The notes under the pieces: model-generated
What the model was told of the DNA's origin: nothing
What the model saw: the letters and a program-made list of their open reading frames with translations, nothing else
Databases searched by the model: none
Shown: in pieces, positions 1 through 9,609 of the stretch
Numbering within the stretch: position 1 is the first letter of the stretch
How the letters are laid out: every line of letters begins with the position of its first letter
From: Halopenitus salinus
GTDB lineage: Archaea; Halobacteriota; Halobacteria; Halobacteriales; Haloferacaceae
Direction of reading: 5' to 3'
Assembly: GCF_042662125.1 (NCBI RefSeq)
Contig: NZ_JBHSXL010000002.1
Location: 124,001 to 188,000 of the forward strand
DNA: 64,000 bases
Made by a program: the position numbers and the translations under genes

Positions 1-2335
1 CTTCGGTGGACATAGCGTCCTGGGTCTGTTGCCAGAGTTTCTGTTGGACGTGGGCCGACCCACGAGCGCCGGCGTCGCGTTTCACGATCTTATCCTCGAG
101 CGTTGTCTGGACAGCGTCAACCAGTGTCGTCCCGCCGTTGGATTCGGTCACACCGATAGTGATGTGGGTAAGCCCGTCCCGGTCAGGGTAGTAGAGGTGC
201 CGGTAGACGTTCCGAACGAGCTCTCCGAGCATCAGCTGTGCCTCGTCGCTCCGTTCTCGAAGCTCCTCGATTTGTTCCGAGGAGAGGTCGGATTTCTGTT
301 CAGGGCTATCAAGCAGAGCCTCGATAGCCTCGAGACGCCGAGCTTCGTCGATTGCCGCATCCATTCGATCAGTGTCAGGGGCGAGGAACAGAGCGTAGTT
401 CTTGTAGATTCGCGTCTCAGTCTCTCCCTCGTGTTTTGCGGCTTGCTGCTCGTAGAGCTGAGTCACCCGAGTCGGCGGCGTATCGCCGCCGTCTTCGACA
501 GCAGCGGTGTCCGGATGCATCACCGCGAGCTTCGGGGTATCCGGGGTATCCGGTAAGTCCGCCGGCGATTCAGGGAACTCCACCGGCTGGAAGCCACCAT
601 CGCCGATTTCCTTCGAAGTGAGACGGTTCTCGAAACGCGAATGAGCACTCGCTTCGGGGGTAGACTCGATCCGCTGGTCGATAATTCGGATCAGGTTTGG
701 TTCTTGCTTGAATCGGAGGCGCTCTTCCTCGTAGAGGAAGTAACACGCGACGTCCATATCGTCGCCCCGGAGTGCGGATAGTGCGGCATCGTAGTCGTCG
801 AAATTCAGATCGGGATGGCCGATAGCGAGGTTCAGATCGGCGTGAGTTAGGCCTGCGGCCTGTTCACCGTATGCGAGGCTGTGCCAGAGAACTGTCGTCG
901 TCAGATGGGTACCGAGAGGCGGTAGGCCGTTTTCGGTCCATTTCCGGTCCTCAAGCTGGGCGTGCGCGGTACCATCGTCGTCGTAGATGTCGGCGGTCAC
1001 TGCGGGGCCGAGATCGACGAAGTCGAATAGGCGCTCACGAAGGATCGTCTGAATACCCCCGCCAGGATCATCGTCGGCGACTGTGAGGTCGTAGATCCGG
1101 ATCCAGTGGCGATCGTAACTGTCGGGCTGGTGATTCCAGAGGTAGTAGACAGCTCGTGCAAGTAAGCGGAGGGCGTCACGAGTGCGCTGGAATCGAGGGA
1201 TCGTATCGATCTTGTCCGTGAGAGCGTCGATTAAGGAGGGATGGAAGGGGTATTCGCGAGCGAGGACATCCACGTAGCCAGCGTCGGTGGCTTCCTGTGG
1301 ATACTGCCGGTCTTCCTGATCATAGAATTGGAAGTATGAGTCAGCGGCTTCGCTCGCGGCGTTTTCTGGAACTTCCGAAAAGAGTCGGTGCTGAAGGACT
1401 TGTCCGATCTCGTTTTCGTCGGTCGGTGTGACCGTCTTGTGCTGCCGCCGGCCGATCTCGTTGACCTCCTCAATATGATCACGGACGCCATCACGAACCC
1501 GGTCAGCCTGCTCACCAAACGCCGTATCCGCGATAGAGTAGACGACCGTGACGTGCTCCGACTCGGCAGCCGCTTCGAGGAGCGCCATCACGAACGAAAG
1601 CGTCTGATCGGCGAGCGTCTTGTCGCCGACAGGCGTGCCCGCGGCTTTGTTCATGTAGTCGGCGATTTCGTCGATCAGAATGAGGGCCGGCTGGTCGTGC
1701 TGAGCGAAGAGTTTCGAGAGAGTCCCCTCACCGGGGGCGTCCCGGTCTTGGTCGTAGTCCTTGAGGTACTCGTAGCCATCGAGCCCGTAGAGCTGGTACG
1801 CGAGTTCACCCCACATCGTCCGGGTATTCGGGGCATCCGGATCGTCGTCGGCGTGACGGGCATCTTTGCTGTCAGCTTTTGTGCCGATGAAGACCCCCGT
1901 CGCGATGTTGAGGCCCTCGGCTACCGCATTCTGGTAGTCAGCTGCAAGTTCCACATCACTGTCTAGCAGGTAGTGCGAGAGGCCGTCAATATTGGCAGGG
2001 TTCTCAGCAAGATGGTACGAGGCGATGAGGTCATGCGTTTTTCCACCACCGAATCGCGTGTCGAGACAGAGAATACTCGAAGTATATGACCCCGGGTCAT
2101 ACTCTGTCGTCGCCAAGAAACGGCCTGTGAGATTGGAGAGCAGCGTACGGAGCCCCTCCGTGGGATAAGTCATATCGTAGAACGAGTCGGGGTCTCGATA
2201 GACTGGTGCTGCCTTCTCAGGGTTGTGGACGACAGTCGAGAGTTTCGCAGCAAACTGTTCCTCCTGGAGTGAGCCGTCTAAGACATCATCTCGTGGCTGA
2301 CAGCTTTCAAGAAGAGATGGATATTTGCTATTCAT
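1..2335 (-). CDS. DUF499-family P-loop ATPase, C-terminus beyond the window
   Basis: The reading frame is open from an ATG at 2335 to the window edge, giving about 778 residues. A Walker A-like FGGGKTH lies near residues 95-101 and a Walker B-like LILIDEIADY further on. Other blocks are TMWGELAYQLYG, SIADTAFGEQA and PRFQRTRDALRLLARAVY. Every block has a collinear counterpart in the divergent gene at 2826-6119, so the two are paralogues. DUF499 (COG1483) proteins are large predicted ATPases found repeatedly in archaeal and bacterial defence islands with methylases and helicases; their biochemistry is poorly known. Its operon partners would lie to the left of the window. No stop or frameshift is visible. 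Confidence 0.9.
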   Translation of the reverse strand, partial: MNSKYPSLLESCQPRDDVLDGSLQEEQFAAKLSTVVHNPEKAAPVYRDPDSFYDMTYPTEGLRTLLSNLTGRFLATTEYDPGSYTSSILCLDTRFGGGKTHDLIASYHLAENPANIDGLSHYLLDSDVELAADYQNAVAEGLNIATGVFIGTKADSKDARHADDDPDAPNTRTMWGELAYQLYGLDGYEYLKDYDQDRDAPGEGTLSKLFAQHDQPALILIDEIADYMNKAAGTPVGDKTLADQTLSFVMALLEAAAESEHVTVVYSIADTAFGEQADRVRDGVRDHIEEVNEIGRRQHKTVTPTDENEIGQVLQHRLFSEVPENAASEAADSYFQFYDQEDRQYPQEATDAGYVDVLAREYPFHPSLIDALTDKIDTIPRFQRTRDALRLLARAVYYLWNHQPDSYDRHWIRIYDLTVADDDPGGGIQTILRERLFDFVDLGPAVTADIYDDDGTAHAQLEDRKWTENGLPPLGTHLTTTVLWHSLAYGEQAAGLTHADLNLAIGHPDLNFDDYDAALSALRGDDMDVACYFLYEEERLRFKQEPNLIRIIDQRIESTPEASAHSRFENRLTSKEIGDGGFQPVEFPESPADLPDTPDTPKLAVMHPDTAAVEDGGDTPPTRVTQLYEQQAAKHEGETETRIYKNYALFLAPDTDRMDAAIDEARRLEAIEALLDSPEQKSDLSSEQIEELRERSDEAQLMLGELVRNVYRHLYYPDRDGLTHITIGVTESNGGTTLVDAVQTTLEDKIVKRDAGARGSAHVQQKLWQQTQDAMSTE

Positions 2336-2825
2336 GGAATCCGTGCACCAGTAATAAATCCTTCAGATGTCGTAGCTGAGGACTTCTCCTGTAGTTCTAA
2401 TTGATTAAATGTCGATGTTCTTGATGCACAATTAGTCACAGATTTCCACAGAATCAGACCCAATTTCAGGCCAGAAGGTGTCGTCCGTCCGGCACACTTA
2501 CAGGGCTCTTTGTTCATCTGTATTCCGGATGGAAACAGCTCCCAAGAAGAACTCACTAGTCTCTTACCATGGGAATTTAGCATAGTTTAGTACATGTGTC
2601 ATTGCACACCTCAAATGGCTTTCGCTAATACTTGTTAGTTTGCTCGTTGATATTTTTTATTAACGGGTAGATTATTGTCAGCGAATGATTCGCCCTGTAA
2701 GTTACTCACACTCTTTTTTAAAAAGTGTCGCGGGATACCGGTCTACGAAATGGGAGGTTCCCGTCGGGATCTGAGCGGTAATCAGATGATCTCTCAAAAA
2801 ATGTCCTCTGAATCCGGTCACCATT
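2336..2825. promoter_or_regulatory. AT-rich divergent promoter region between two DUF499 genes
   Basis: This 490-bp gap separates two divergent ATPase genes and is clearly richer in AT than either. A TATA-like run (TTTTTTAAAAAG, about 2714-2725) could serve the rightward operon with a leader of about 80 nt. On the other strand TTTATTA near 2350-2360 lies close to the leftward start. A frame of 83 codons exists on the minus strand (2332-2583), but it overlaps the start of the leftward gene and shows no protein-like character. I see no repeats or RNA gene. Confidence 0.45.
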
Positions 2826-5800
2826 ATGAGTGATTCTAAACCGACACCGCCTGGAGAAGCTAACACCCAGACTATTTACGATACCTGCGAACCTCGTCAA
2901 GATGTTCTTACCGGAGAGCTCGCGGAAGACCAATTCGCAGCCAGTCTCGCGGACGTCGCCCATAGCGATGATGCCCCCATTGTCTACGCTGACACCCAAC
3001 TCTTCTTCGAGAAAACCTACCCCACTAGCGGTCTGCAGGAGCTTCTCACGCGTCTCGCAACCCGTTTCGTCGGCGCACATAACGACGACTACACCGGCAC
3101 GAACGGCATTCTCCGACTCGACACCAGCTTCGGTGGCGGGAAAACCCACAACCAGATCGCCGCGTATCACCTCGCAGAATCGCCGAGTGCTGTTCCCGAC
3201 CTGTCTGACTTCATCCTCAACCAAGAAATCGCCGATGAGTATACAGACGCCGCTGCACTCGGCCTCGACGTCAACTCGGCCGTCTTCGTGGGCACACACG
3301 TCGACGCCGAGGATGCTCGCTCGAACTACGACGACCCTGACGCCCCCGCGACGAAGACGATGTGGGGAGAAATGGCCTACCAGCTGTTCGGGCGGGAAGG
3401 CTACGAGTTCCTGCGCGAAAACGACGAGAATCGAACGCCTCCAGGAACAACCAAACTCGAACGGCTCTTCGAGCGGAACGACAATCCGTCGCTCATCCTC
3501 ATTGACGAGATTGCCGCATATCTCGAGCAAGCTGCCGCTGTCGAAATCGGGGATTCGACGCTCGCGAAGCAGACGAATACCTTCCTGATGTCGCTGCTGT
3601 CCGCGACGCAGAACAACGACAAGATCACTGTTGTCCTCAGTATCGCAGACACCGCCTTCGCCGACCAAGCCGAAGACGTCCGTGGTCTCGTCTCCGAGAC
3701 CATCTCTGAGTTCAACAGTATCAGCGACCGTGTCGAGGGCTCCATCACGCCGACGGAGGACAACGAAATTGCCGCTGTCCTGCGACACCGCTTGTTCGAG
3801 AGCGTCGCGGAAGATGGGCGCGATACGACTGTTGCTGCCTATATGTCCCTCTACACGGGTGATCGGGACTCCTTCCCCGACAGTGCGGCTAACCCGGAAC
3901 ACCGAGACCGCCTCGAAGACAGCTACCCGATTCATCCGACGGTCATCGATACACTCACAGAGGAACTGGACTCCCTCCCGTCGTTCCAGCGCACTCGTGG
4001 TGCGCTCAAGCTGCTCTCCCGCGCAGTCTACCGCCTCTGGCAGCACCAGAGCGACTACCAAGAACGCCACTTTGTCCGTCTGTTCGATATGTATCCCTCC
4101 GATGGGGACGTTCGTTCGACGCTTCTCCGACTGTTCTCGTCGGTCGACATGGACTTCGAGGCCGCGATCAAAGCCGACATCTTCTCGGAAGATGGCACGG
4201 CGAACGCAGAGGAAGAGGACCGGAATTGGGTCAAGAACGGACACCCCCCACTCGGAACACATCTGACGACGGCAATCCTCTGGAAAAGCATCGTGAAGGG
4301 CGCCGACGGGCGCGGCACTACACGCCGGCCTCTTCGACACGCGATTGCAAACACCGAAGTCGAGCTTGCGCACTACGACGACGCGCTCAATAACCTCCTT
4401 GGAGAGGGACGTCGGTCTGCGTGTTTCTACCTGCACGGAGACAACGGTGAGAAGATCCAGTTCAAGTCAGAGCCGAACCTCACGAAACTCATCGATTCCG
4501 TCGTCGAGCAACTGCAAGACGGGCTCGCCCGACGGCATCTCGAGGAAGCCCTTGACGAGGCACTCGGTCAGGGCAGTCTGAATGTGATTGTCGGACCGGA
4601 GGAGCCACACGAGATCCCGGATACGGCCGACGAAGCGCATCTGTGCGTGATGGACTTCGATACGGTCACCATCACAGACTACGAGACCGTCCCCGAGGCA
4701 ATCCAAACGCTATTCAAGAATACAGCATCGTCGAGTGGCGGACAGAAAACGCCACGGGTGTTCAAGAACAACGTCGTCTTCCTCGCGGCGAGCGCGAACG
4801 ACGTGACCGACGCGAAGCGGACCGCAGAGCGCGTCGCCGCCATCAAACACATCCAGAATAATCTCGGCGACCAGTACGAGCTCAACACCGAACAGCAGGA
4901 CAAGCTCGGTGAACGCCTCGATAGCGCGAAGGGAACGCTCGATCAGGACATCAAAAAGGCGTATACGCATCTCTACTTCCCGACTGGAGATGGCCTGGCT
5001 CATCGGAACGTCACCACCGACAGCACCATCCATCAGAGTGTCATCGAGAAGCTCGATGAAGCAGGCGCGATCATCCCCGAAGGAGAGGACGCCTACGGTG
5101 TTGACTGGTTCGAGGCGACGATCTGGAACGTCGGCTCGACCTCGATGACGACGAGAGCGATCGAAGAACAGTTCGGGAAACGCCAGGATGCGGAGATTCT
5201 CCTGTCACCCATCCCACTGCGAAAAACGATCGCCCAGCTCGTCCGTGAAGACGGGTACGCCTACTGGGACGAGGAGCAGAAGACCGGGTACTACACGCCC
5301 GAGACGACGCTCACTGCAACCGATCACGAACTCGACGACGCGAAGAATCTGCACGCGGGCCTCAGCTATCAGGACGTGAAGCTCTCGCAGTCGCACACAC
5401 TCTACACCTCGCTCGATGAGCTGGTCGACGACGTCGGGAGTGAGATCGACTGGGAGGAACCCGACGAAGACGAAGAGCAAGAGGACGAGACTACTGACGA
5501 CGATGATGAGGAGACTGGCGGCAGTAGTGGCGGCGGTTCAGGTGGCGATGACGAACCTGAGCCGTTCAGTAAACTCATCGAAGTTCGCACCTCTGAGCCC
5601 GCACACGTCTCTCGGGCCCTGCAGGAAATGCGGGCTGACATCGCGGATGAGCTTACCAGCGCTCGCGAGGAGTATGACGGACACCCTGACGAACTAACGC
5701 CCATCGTCGAAGGCGTCTGGATCCATCTGGACGGGGCTGATGCGTGGAAGGGCGCGTGGTTCACTGCGAACAAACTCAGCAACGATGAGGACTTCGCAGA

Positions 5801-6119
5801 GGACACGACGATGGACTTCGATTATGAGGCCAACGACGGAGCCGACTCGAAGTCGGAGTTCGAAGTCGATTTCAATGGACGCCCGGAGGTCTTCGCAAGC
5901 CACCTCCGATTCAACATGGAGCCGGAAGATCTCGCGAATCCGGATGGTGGTCGTACCGCTGAAGCCGAGTTCGCGATTGAGTTCGACGAGGGCGATGACC
6001 GTCTCTATGGCGACACCTTCGACCACCTGGACGAGCTCCTCGCGGTCGACAACGCGTTCACCGTCACGATGCACACGCAGATCCGTGTGATCGAATCCAG
6101 CGAGGTGACCCAAGTATGA
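2826..6119 (+). CDS. DUF499-family P-loop ATPase, first gene of a four-gene defence operon
   Basis: The protein has 1097 residues. FGGGKTH (about 102-108) is the Walker A motif and LILIDEIAAYLEQ (about 221-233) the Walker B, followed by VVLSIADTAFADQAEDVR. A very acidic Asp/Glu stretch with a Gly/Ser linker (about 876-910) joins the ATPase part to a C-terminal domain. Its ATG overlaps nothing upstream, while its stop overlaps the next start (ATGA at 6116-6119), so translation of the two is probably coupled. It is paralogous to the divergent gene ending at 2335. Family knowledge places it with DUF1156 methylases and SNF2 helicases in predicted phage-defence or modification systems; the exact role is unknown. 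Confidence 0.9.
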   Translation: MSDSKPTPPGEANTQTIYDTCEPRQDVLTGELAEDQFAASLADVAHSDDAPIVYADTQLFFEKTYPTSGLQELLTRLATRFVGAHNDDYTGTNGILRLDTSFGGGKTHNQIAAYHLAESPSAVPDLSDFILNQEIADEYTDAAALGLDVNSAVFVGTHVDAEDARSNYDDPDAPATKTMWGEMAYQLFGREGYEFLRENDENRTPPGTTKLERLFERNDNPSLILIDEIAAYLEQAAAVEIGDSTLAKQTNTFLMSLLSATQNNDKITVVLSIADTAFADQAEDVRGLVSETISEFNSISDRVEGSITPTEDNEIAAVLRHRLFESVAEDGRDTTVAAYMSLYTGDRDSFPDSAANPEHRDRLEDSYPIHPTVIDTLTEELDSLPSFQRTRGALKLLSRAVYRLWQHQSDYQERHFVRLFDMYPSDGDVRSTLLRLFSSVDMDFEAAIKADIFSEDGTANAEEEDRNWVKNGHPPLGTHLTTAILWKSIVKGADGRGTTRRPLRHAIANTEVELAHYDDALNNLLGEGRRSACFYLHGDNGEKIQFKSEPNLTKLIDSVVEQLQDGLARRHLEEALDEALGQGSLNVIVGPEEPHEIPDTADEAHLCVMDFDTVTITDYETVPEAIQTLFKNTASSSGGQKTPRVFKNNVVFLAASANDVTDAKRTAERVAAIKHIQNNLGDQYELNTEQQDKLGERLDSAKGTLDQDIKKAYTHLYFPTGDGLAHRNVTTDSTIHQSVIEKLDEAGAIIPEGEDAYGVDWFEATIWNVGSTSMTTRAIEEQFGKRQDAEILLSPIPLRKTIAQLVREDGYAYWDEEQKTGYYTPETTLTATDHELDDAKNLHAGLSYQDVKLSQSHTLYTSLDELVDDVGSEIDWEEPDEDEEQEDETTDDDDEETGGSSGGGSGGDDEPEPFSKLIEVRTSEPAHVSRALQEMRADIADELTSAREEYDGHPDELTPIVEGVWIHLDGADAWKGAWFTANKLSNDEDFAEDTTMDFDYEANDGADSKSEFEVDFNGRPEVFASHLRFNMEPEDLANPDGGRTAEAEFAIEFDEGDDRLYGDTFDHLDELLAVDNAFTVTMHTQIRVIESSEVTQV

Positions 6120-6736
6120 GCCAGGGCATCGCCGAGGGGAATTCGTTCGCCTTCACCACCGGCGCGTACGGGAATCGACCGACGTTCGTGTTGACGCGTG
6201 ATCGGGTCGACGACCAGCACGAAATTACGCTCTACGAGCTGGCGCCCCGTGATATCGCGACGGCTCGACGAGAACGGTTCGAGAGAGTACAAAAAGCAGT
6301 AAGCGTCTCAGTACGTGAACTGGAGGAGGCCATTATCGGCGATCGTTCCCCGTCCGAACTCCCCGGGGCAGATGACGCGGCGTACGATTGGGACGACTGG
6401 TGTGCGATTCGTATCGCGACGTTACGCGGCGGGGCGTTCAACGAGGTGAGTTTCCTTATCGAATCCACCTTCCGGGAGCTGAGTCTTGATCCTGAGACCG
6501 TCTGTACAGGCGACCCCGCAAGCGTCAGTCTCCCCGAAGCGGCCGGGGTTCGACTTTCGATCGCGTTCCGTGCGATGAAGCCGATGCGACGTCGAGACCG
6601 TCTCCGTGAAGTCGCAAAGGGAATCGACCAGATGAGCCTGGGTGAATGCTACTACTGGCACGCCAAGGCTCGCTCGCCGTCCTCGCCCAGCGGTACGAAA
6701 GCACTTCGCGTTCTGCTCGCTGATCATCTTAAATAA
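6116..6736 (+). CDS. Small accessory protein of the DUF499/DUF1156 cluster (DUF3780-like)
   Basis: A 206-residue soluble protein without a signal peptide or membrane segment. It overlaps the DUF499 gene by the ATGA arrangement and ends 2 bp before the methylase start. The position, size and Arg-rich mid section (MKPMRRRDRLREV) match the small protein usually found in this cluster, annotated as DUF3780 or a relative. I assign it mainly from context because I see no catalytic motif. It may be a specificity or adaptor subunit, but that is a guess. Its base composition matches the GC-rich genes rather than the AT-rich methylase that follows. Confidence 0.7.
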   Translation: MSQGIAEGNSFAFTTGAYGNRPTFVLTRDRVDDQHEITLYELAPRDIATARRERFERVQKAVSVSVRELEEAIIGDRSPSELPGADDAAYDWDDWCAIRIATLRGGAFNEVSFLIESTFRELSLDPETVCTGDPASVSLPEAAGVRLSIAFRAMKPMRRRDRLREVAKGIDQMSLGECYYWHAKARSPSSPSGTKALRVLLADHLK

Positions 6737-6738
6737 TA

Positions 6739-9609
6739 ATGTCTGAGAACAATTCCGCACCCGATAGTATAGAGCAAGAAGCACCCGACAATGTAGCAAT
6801 TGAATCCCGACTGCCTCTAACAGCAATTGACATTGAAAGTCAAAAAGACATGAAGTCAGGTCGTTATCATGCACTAAGAGGCCTCCACAAATGGTTTGCT
6901 GGAAGGCCTACCCCTGCGGCCAGACTTTCTGTTTTGGCATCTGCTTACCCTGGCCAAATAGAGGCCGACAAACTCCTCAAGATTATGCGATTCGGACCAA
7001 AAGCGATGGAAGAAGGGATCTCTGACTATATACAAGAGAAATTCGCACAAGATCGGAACGGAAAAACAATCGATGAACACTACGGATATCCTAATCCGAA
7101 TACGATCTCCCCAACCGAGGTTCAACTCTCAAATTTCCACGAGGAAGTCAAAGAAGCGTGGGGAGGTGACCTACCGACTCTTCTCGATCCGACCGCTGGA
7201 CGAGGGATTATCCCATTCGAATCGATTCGATATGGATTTCCGACGATTTCAAACGAGCTCAATCCAGTACCGTCGCTGATTATTAAGGCAGGAGTGGAGT
7301 ACGCCCCAGAAGTAGGCTCGCTAGAAGAAGACGTAGAAAAATGGGGAGAGAAGATTCATAAAGAAGCTAAAAGATCAATTGAAAAGTACTATCCGACAAA
7401 TTCTGAAGAACGCACCATTCTGAGCTGTGCGTGTACATACATTATTAGATGTGACTCCTGCGGTGGAGACATTCCACTAGTATCGAAGTGGTGGTTGAAT
7501 CAAAGTTCAAAGGGGGGAGCTGCTGTCCGACCAAAGTACGAAAATGGAAGTGTTGAGTACGAATTCGTCGATATGGACAGAACACCTAAGTCGGAATATG
7601 ACCCGGCCAATGCACCTGTTTCTCGGGGAGACGCAGAATGTCCCTTCTGTGGAGTAGTTACAGAAGAGAAGCAAATACGCAACAAAATCCATGATGGGGA
7701 TTTCGAGTACAGTGTATATGGTGTAAATTATGAAGATGCAAGCGGTGATCGGAAATACCGAGCCGGAGATGAAGTTGACAATCAGGGAATGAAAAAAGCG
7801 GCGGAGCGGGTCGAAACAGACTTCGCCATGCTGGATTTTCTCTCTGAGCCAGTCGAACACGGATTAAATACATCGCAAATCAAACGGTATGGCATTGACC
7901 AGTGGCAGGACATTTTCATCCCCCGCCAACTGGTTGTGCATTATGAATACCATCAAGCGTATGAAAAGTTCAAAGATGAGATTCAGAGGGAATACTCTGA
8001 AAGGAGATCTAAAGCGATATTAACTATTCTAACACTTGGTGCTAGTAGGGCATTTAGCTTCAATTCTCGTCTTTCACAGTGGTACGATTCTCGGGGGTAT
8101 CCTGACCCACTATTTACCGACAATAATTATGCAATCAAGAAAATGTTCGGGGACAATAATTTGTCGGCTCCGAGAAGGGGATATGTGCAGAGTTTATCAC
8201 ATGTTTTGGATTCCTATGAGGAATTGGCCACATATGATGTGTCAGGTGATCTTGAAACTCACTCGATAGACGCTGCATCACTTAATACCGAGATATCTAA
8301 AGGGGATGTCGATATTGCAGTAGTTGACCCTCCGTACTATAGTAGTATCATGTATGCCGAGCTCTCAGAGGCATATTACGTACTTCAAAAAAGATATTTA
8401 AAAGACATATTCCCAGACCTGTTCAGCTCTACTCTCCCGAATAAGGATGATGAAGCAGTAGCTAATCCATCCAGATTCAACGAGATCGCCGGTGATAATG
8501 AATCAAAGAAGGAGTTAGCAAACCAATTCTATGAAGATAAAATGAATGATATTTTTTCAGAAATTCATAGATTACTAAGTGGAAACGGGATCATGACGGT
8601 CATGTTTACACATCGGGATATGGATGCCTGGGATACCCTAACTACTGCTCTAATTGATGCTGGGTTCGTTATTTCAGCAACACATCCCATCAAGACAGAG
8701 AAGACAGACCGTGTAGGACTCCAAGGAAAATCTAGCGCCGACAGCTCCATCCTATTGGTCGCTCGAAAAACAAGTGAGACCTCCTCCGATGAGTCGACGT
8801 TATGGGAGAATATTGCGCGCGATATCGAATCTCTTGCAGAAGAAGAGACAGAGAAAATTCTCAATTCAGAGTATAATATTTCGAAGACAGACACCGCAAT
8901 TGCAGTATATGGTCCTACGCTTCAACGATTTGCAGAAGCCCATCCAGTAGTTAATAAGAAAGGTGAATCGATTAGGCCCCGAAAGGCGCTGACAGAAGCC
9001 CGTAAAGCGGTCACAAGTGTGATCGCAGAGAAATTCCTTAATACAAAAGGGTTTGAACAGCTGGATGCGTTGACTCGTTGGTACATCCTCGCATGGTTAA
9101 TCTACGAAAACGATACGATACCATATGATGAAGGACGGCAATTAGGAGTAGCCGCAGGAGTCGACATTGACGATATAAAACGTTCCACGAAATTATGGCG
9201 AGGAGGAACCGAAGTCACCCTCCAAGGTTATCAGGACAGAGTTCAGGATATTATTCTGCTACAGGACGATAGCGTTGATAATCCATCCTCCAGAAAATAT
9301 CCAGTAAATCCCACAGACACGAGGTTCACGTATACGATCGATCTAGTACATTCTGCGCTTCACGTATATGATCGTGACGGCCCCAGAGCAGCGTGGAAAT
9401 GGCTTACAGAGCGGAATTTGAAATCCAACGACGAATTTAAAGTTGCAATTACTGCACTACTGGAAGTACTGCCAGAAGACGAAGATATGTATGAAGTTCT
9501 GACCAATTTGATCTCAGGTGAGACAGGAGACTATCTCGATATAAATGTTGATCATATCGATATGTCTGGTTTAGAGAGGCAGACTTCCTTAGAAGAACAC
9601 GACAAATGA
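6739..9609 (+). CDS. DUF1156 (COG1743) DNA adenine-type methylase with zinc ribbon
   Basis: A 956-residue protein. The N-terminal DUF1156 signature LHKWFAGRPTPAARLSV is at about 49-66. The SAM-binding motif DPTAGRG is near 150, and the catalytic motif VDPPYYSS near 529-536 is typical of N6-adenine or N4-cytosine amino-methylases. Two CxxC pairs (CDSC near 238, CPFC near 302) form a probable zinc ribbon between them. Start and stop are coupled to both neighbours (2 bp gap upstream, ATGA overlap downstream). The gene is strikingly AT-rich, with many AAA, ATT and TTA codons, unlike the genes on either side, which suggests that this subunit was exchanged alone. It probably modifies host DNA so that the ATPase and helicase-nuclease can discriminate foreign DNA. 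Confidence 0.92.
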   Translation: MSENNSAPDSIEQEAPDNVAIESRLPLTAIDIESQKDMKSGRYHALRGLHKWFAGRPTPAARLSVLASAYPGQIEADKLLKIMRFGPKAMEEGISDYIQEKFAQDRNGKTIDEHYGYPNPNTISPTEVQLSNFHEEVKEAWGGDLPTLLDPTAGRGIIPFESIRYGFPTISNELNPVPSLIIKAGVEYAPEVGSLEEDVEKWGEKIHKEAKRSIEKYYPTNSEERTILSCACTYIIRCDSCGGDIPLVSKWWLNQSSKGGAAVRPKYENGSVEYEFVDMDRTPKSEYDPANAPVSRGDAECPFCGVVTEEKQIRNKIHDGDFEYSVYGVNYEDASGDRKYRAGDEVDNQGMKKAAERVETDFAMLDFLSEPVEHGLNTSQIKRYGIDQWQDIFIPRQLVVHYEYHQAYEKFKDEIQREYSERRSKAILTILTLGASRAFSFNSRLSQWYDSRGYPDPLFTDNNYAIKKMFGDNNLSAPRRGYVQSLSHVLDSYEELATYDVSGDLETHSIDAASLNTEISKGDVDIAVVDPPYYSSIMYAELSEAYYVLQKRYLKDIFPDLFSSTLPNKDDEAVANPSRFNEIAGDNESKKELANQFYEDKMNDIFSEIHRLLSGNGIMTVMFTHRDMDAWDTLTTALIDAGFVISATHPIKTEKTDRVGLQGKSSADSSILLVARKTSETSSDESTLWENIARDIESLAEEETEKILNSEYNISKTDTAIAVYGPTLQRFAEAHPVVNKKGESIRPRKALTEARKAVTSVIAEKFLNTKGFEQLDALTRWYILAWLIYENDTIPYDEGRQLGVAAGVDIDDIKRSTKLWRGGTEVTLQGYQDRVQDIILLQDDSVDNPSSRKYPVNPTDTRFTYTIDLVHSALHVYDRDGPRAAWKWLTERNLKSNDEFKVAITALLEVLPEDEDMYEVLTNLISGETGDYLDINVDHIDMSGLERQTSLEEHDK

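Noticed and set aside
2332..2583. 83-codon minus frame in the divergent promoter region
   Set aside because: Overlaps the start of the DUF499 gene out of frame, in AT-rich DNA, without protein-like composition.
2718..4436. Long minus-strand open frame of 572 codons antisense to the DUF499 gene
   Set aside because: It is the usual mirror frame of a GC-rich acidic gene: Arg/Val-rich, no start context, and it extends into the promoter region.
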